Positions 60,888 through 64,000 of a stretch of DNA of 64,000 nt are shown piece after piece. Where the stretch lies: contig NZ_JAMXKF010000006.1 in assembly GCF_024220585.1 (NCBI RefSeq), positions 69,725 through 133,724 on the forward strand. The letters are read 5' to 3'. Position 1 is the first letter of the stretch; each line of letters begins with the position of its first letter. This DNA is from Dyadobacter diqingensis. GTDB lineage: Bacteria > Bacteroidota > Bacteroidia > Cytophagales > Spirosomataceae. Made by a program: the position numbers and the translations under genes. The notes under the pieces are model-generated. The model was given only the letters and a program-made list of their open reading frames with translations. It did not search any database and was not told where the DNA came from.

Positions 60888-61533
60888 GATATCGTTGGGT
60901 ATAGGCCTTCCCAGAAGTTTCAAAGTTCCCAAAAGCCTCGTTTAAGAATACTATGCCGTAACCGACATGTGGAATTAAGTTTTTTACTAAAAAAGACAGT
61001 TAAAAAATTCAGGTCAGAAACAAAATCTCCTGCTCTGAAAAGAGCAAAACAAACATCGGCCATGAGCCTTTGCCGGTTCGTAAAAATAAAATGAAATTTT
61101 TTGATACTTTAAGCTAACATTTAGATATTATTCTACAAATCATTAGAAGTTAATCGTTGGAAAAAGCAAAATCCAGAAGTCTGTAACAACTTATCTGAAT
61201 ATCTATACGGTAGATCACAAGAGCATAATGATTTTATTTAATGCGCCTTCACTCTCCAAATCTATTGTGGCTTCCAGATGTATCTATCCTCACGCATTCG
61301 AAATCTGGTCAGCCAAACACAAAGTAACACGCTGATAGTGAAAATCCCGTGAGCCTTCCAGGCAATATAGAAATTGACTTGTCTGGTATAATTCGTAAGT
61401 CACTTACAATTTATTAGAAATATTTCGAATCAAATATAAAAATTGTACTAGTAAAACTAGAAGATTTTGAAATCGATAATCCCTAATATTGCAACGCTGC
61501 TACGGTCAATGCACACTAAACACAGTAACTTAA
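60888..61533. other. Intergenic region before the second NarL-type gene
   Basis: No gene is supported here. It holds TGGTATAATTCGTA (61384-61397), similar to the motif before dps, the palindrome copy at 61413-61431, and GCAACGCTGCT at 61491-61501. Confidence 0.5.
61413..61431. promoter_or_regulatory. Recurrent palindrome, copy before NarL-type gene 2
   Basis: ATTAGAAATATTTCGAATC is the reverse complement of the copies at 59437 and 60105. It lies about 103 bases before the start codon, as for the first NarL-type gene. Confidence 0.65.
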
Positions 61534-62190
61534 ATGGAACAACGGTTAAATCTAATGATTATTGAAGACCATGAAATTATTGTATGGGCTCTTACCTCTA
61601 TTATTGAAAAATACTTTCCGAATTCAAATATTACTGCTGTATCCAGTTTTTCGGAAGGAATCGGTCGTCTTCGGGATGGCTACAACGACCTGATCATTCT
61701 TGATATTAAGACGCCCGGCGGCGGCACTCCAAAAATGATCACCGATTTAAGACAGATACAATCGGATGTTAAGATTTTAATTCATACAGGTTTGCCAGAA
61801 GAGGAATATGCTGTTCAATATCTACAACAAGGCGCGAATGGATTTCTATCAAAAAACGCCCCTTACGAAACCATCATAGAAGCGGTAAGACACGTACTGA
61901 GTAATCGCAAATATATAAGCCCTGCGATCCATCGCATTATAGCCGAAAACTTTCTCGCTCCAAATGAAACCAGCCATAAAAAACTCAATTTTGAAGTTTC
62001 TGAGAGAGAAAAGGGAGTGATTCGTTTATTGTTAAAAGGAAAATGGACCAAGGAAATAGCCGATGAACTGGAACTTAAGCAGACTACCATCAGCACCCAT
62101 AAGGGACGTATTTTCGAAAAATTTGACGTAACCAATCCAATAGAACTATACATCAAGATCCAAAAGGTTATGCCGGAACTTTTAACTTGA
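61534..62190 (+). CDS. NarL/FixJ-type response regulator 2
   Basis: The 218-residue protein has a receiver domain (LMIIEDHEIIVWAL, acceptor Asp in LIILDIKTPGGG, K in FLSKNA) and a LuxR-type HTH (SEREKGVIRLLLKGKWTKEIADELELKQTTISTHKGRIFEKFDV). It is a paralogue of the regulator at 50228, with long identical stretches in the HTH. The histidine kinase gene 243 bases downstream is a likely partner. Confidence 0.9.
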   Translation: MEQRLNLMIIEDHEIIVWALTSIIEKYFPNSNITAVSSFSEGIGRLRDGYNDLIILDIKTPGGGTPKMITDLRQIQSDVKILIHTGLPEEEYAVQYLQQGANGFLSKNAPYETIIEAVRHVLSNRKYISPAIHRIIAENFLAPNETSHKKLNFEVSEREKGVIRLLLKGKWTKEIADELELKQTTISTHKGRIFEKFDVTNPIELYIKIQKVMPELLT

Positions 62191-62433
62191 TCGGGTTTAA
62201 AACCACGTTTGACGTGTGGGAAGTTATGCTTTTTCGACACTTACAGGCAAGCTTTGTATAGTGCTTACTTTCTCCGGACCAGAATATCGATGAGACCAGG
62301 TTTCCTTTCCCGAAAAACAGTAGTGTTGAAATCTATTGTGTCTTTGAGACATCTTGATCTTCAATGATAACCAACGTTTTACCGGACCTGCATATAGTTA
62401 AGTTATATTTAATGCCACCCAAAAACAGCCCTC

Positions 62434-63378
62434 ATGGACAATTGCAATAAACTGATAAACAAATGCCTGGTCACAGTCGGTGGATGGAATCAGTATTCTT
62501 CTTCTCAATGTATTCTTATCGTCTCCCTTGTACTTGCCGGCTATATTTATACGGTTTACCGGCTTTTTCAGATTAAAGGGGAAAATACCGTATTAATCGA
62601 AACGATTGCAACCAGAACCCAATCCTTTGAATCTACCTTAACTGAGCAAAAAGAGTATAAGGATAGAATGGCTAATCAGATTCGTTTTATTTCGATTCTG
62701 TTAGCCTCCATAACCCATGACATTCAATCCCCGTTGCGTTACGTCTCGCTAACCGCGTCTGGCATACCCGATCTGCTGAGGACCGGACAAATCGACAAAA
62801 CAGCTCAATTGGGACAAATTATTTATGACGTATCTAAAACGACGAGTAACCTGATGGAGGATATGGTTGATTACATCAAATTCCAAATCTACGGTAGTGC
62901 CGTCAAAGTCGAAACCATTTTTCTTCTGGAACTCATCGATTCGAAAGTGAAAATTTTTAAAGCCGCCGCTGAACTAACCGGCACACATATCAGCATTAAA
63001 TGTTCGCCAGAAACAACTGTCGATTCCGATTACCATCTACTCTCGATCATCCTTCACAATCTCCTTGATAACGCATGTAAGTACACGCGACGGGGATTCA
63101 TTTTGATTGATGCACATGCGAATCAGGAAGGAAAAACGGAAATTAACATTTCCAATACCGGTTTGGGACTTTCAACAAAGGCCGTTGAATTGATTAATCA
63201 GGATCCAGGAGACTCCTCCGAAGCTACCCCTCCAAGGGAAAAGAGAATATTTGGACTGGGGTTGTTTATTGTAAAAGAATTGGCTAGACTCCTTAATATT
63301 AGAATAAACGTCAGCCAGGAAGATAAAACCCATTTTAAATTAGTCTTCAGTGCTGGATACGAAACCGAAAATTCATAA
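62434..63378 (+). CDS. Histidine kinase with single membrane segment
   Basis: The 314-residue protein has one N-terminal helix (about 26-45, CILIVSLVLAGYIYTVYRLF), a coiled coil, then a HisKA-like box (SITHDIQSPLRYVSL) and the ATPase domain (LHNLLDNACKYTRRGFI, EINISNTGLGLS, FGLGLFIVKELARL). There is no periplasmic sensor domain of note. It follows NarL-type regulator 2 in the same direction. A palindrome of the recurrent family begins at its stop codon. Confidence 0.88.
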   Translation: MDNCNKLINKCLVTVGGWNQYSSSQCILIVSLVLAGYIYTVYRLFQIKGENTVLIETIATRTQSFESTLTEQKEYKDRMANQIRFISILLASITHDIQSPLRYVSLTASGIPDLLRTGQIDKTAQLGQIIYDVSKTTSNLMEDMVDYIKFQIYGSAVKVETIFLLELIDSKVKIFKAAAELTGTHISIKCSPETTVDSDYHLLSIILHNLLDNACKYTRRGFILIDAHANQEGKTEINISNTGLGLSTKAVELINQDPGDSSEATPPREKRIFGLGLFIVKELARLLNIRINVSQEDKTHFKLVFSAGYETENS

Positions 63379-63395
63379 TTAGAAATGTTTCTAAT
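63378..63395. promoter_or_regulatory. Recurrent palindrome, variant copy
   Basis: ATTAGAAATGTTTCTAAT keeps the GAAAT.TTTC core and has symmetrical ATTA/TAAT arms. It starts at the last base of the kinase stop codon and could serve a following gene. Confidence 0.5.
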
Positions 63396-64000
63396 AAGGT
63401 AGACAAGGATTACTAACCGAACTTTGCACATCTGCAACTACATTTGTATCATATTCCTGCCAAAACGGAGAGCACAAGAAAACAAAAGGTTGCATAAAAT
63501 GATAAAACTGCTGTCCGTAATAATTTAATCATTCGGTTAAAATTGTTTTTCACTCCATTGGCGTATACACACAACGGTTAAAGCACGTATAATCTAAAAC
63601 ACAAAAAAGAATTGCGTGCCATAAAAGACAGAAATAAACCCGGTTAAAAGTTATTGTGACATAATTGCTCAACGTTTGAATGACAACCCTCCTCTCAGCT
63701 AATGATACCTGGCATTTTACAGCGCGGCTTGATCAATTTGCCGCGTCAGCCTTACTGCCTATTTAGCCATCAGAGTACGCTGCGGTATCTCGATGAGAGC
63801 CGCAGCTTCTGTTCGCAGCTCTTTCTGTTTTGATCACTCTTAGCAGGCTTACAAGATATCTATTCATTCAAACCGCCTCACACTCACCTTACTGGTGCAG
63901 AAAACGGCTATCAAACTTTATGACCATATCAATTTAGAGCGTTAACACATTTACCGAACATCCATGTACCTACCCCTTTACGTAATTTCTCGAAAGCACA
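63396..64000. other. Gene-free right end
   Basis: No frame here is convincing. On the minus strand near 63740-63830 a short protein-like stretch (KELRTEAAALIEIPQRTLMAK) is followed by a stop, perhaps a remnant. I see no promoter or terminator that I would assert. Confidence 0.35.

Overview
The window looks like a chromosomal segment of a Bacteroidota organism, most likely order Cytophagales and possibly Dyadobacter or a close relative. The evidence is a complete ECF sigma / FecR / SusC / SusD unit, a T9SS type A sorting domain, PorT-like barrels, promoters matching the Bacteroidota consensus (TTTG and TAnnTTTG), and mostly weak Shine-Dalgarno sequences. The genus is inference; nothing here is a taxonomic marker. 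I saw no rRNA, tRNA, CRISPR array, insertion sequence or phage.

Region 1 (1-11.1 kb) is an exopolysaccharide locus. A minus-strand operon runs TolC-like protein, Wzc-like co-polymerase, membrane GT2, a 48-residue membrane peptide, O-antigen ligase/polymerase, GT14 and GT4. Next to it are a left-handed beta-helix acyltransferase and the initiating sugar transferase, which carries a degenerate receiver domain and a four-cysteine insert and is paired with a single-domain response regulator.

Region 2 (11.4-20.3 kb) holds TspO, DUF4202, a flavin-binding protein divergent from a MocR-type regulator, a GH5 glycosidase, a BlaI/M56 pair whose protease has a long heptad-repeat tail, and a tandem thioredoxin-fold protein. 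Region 3 (20.6-29.3 kb) is a glycan-uptake unit: sigma factor, anti-sigma, SusC, SusD and a formylglycine-type sulfatase, closed by a strong terminator.

Region 4 (29.3-47 kb) is mixed. It contains a hairpin-rich intergenic stretch, a beta-barrel protein, FabF, a TetR gene flanked by two matching operators, AraC regulators, an HSL-type hydrolase, a phosphodiesterase, a two-component system with a PAP2 phosphatase, several small unknown proteins, Ku with a stand-alone LigD-type polymerase, DinB, a Gfo/Idh/MocA oxidoreductase and Dps.

Region 5 (47-64 kb) is accessory and partly decayed. It has a LysM-protein pseudogene, two further gene remnants, a degenerate receiver protein, two paralogous NarL-type regulators, a second ECF sigma factor, a histidine kinase, and a cluster of six secreted or surface proteins with shared N-terminal and C-terminal modules. 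A near-perfect palindrome recurs across this region, at the same spacing and orientation upstream of both NarL-type genes. It is the best candidate for an undescribed regulatory circuit here.
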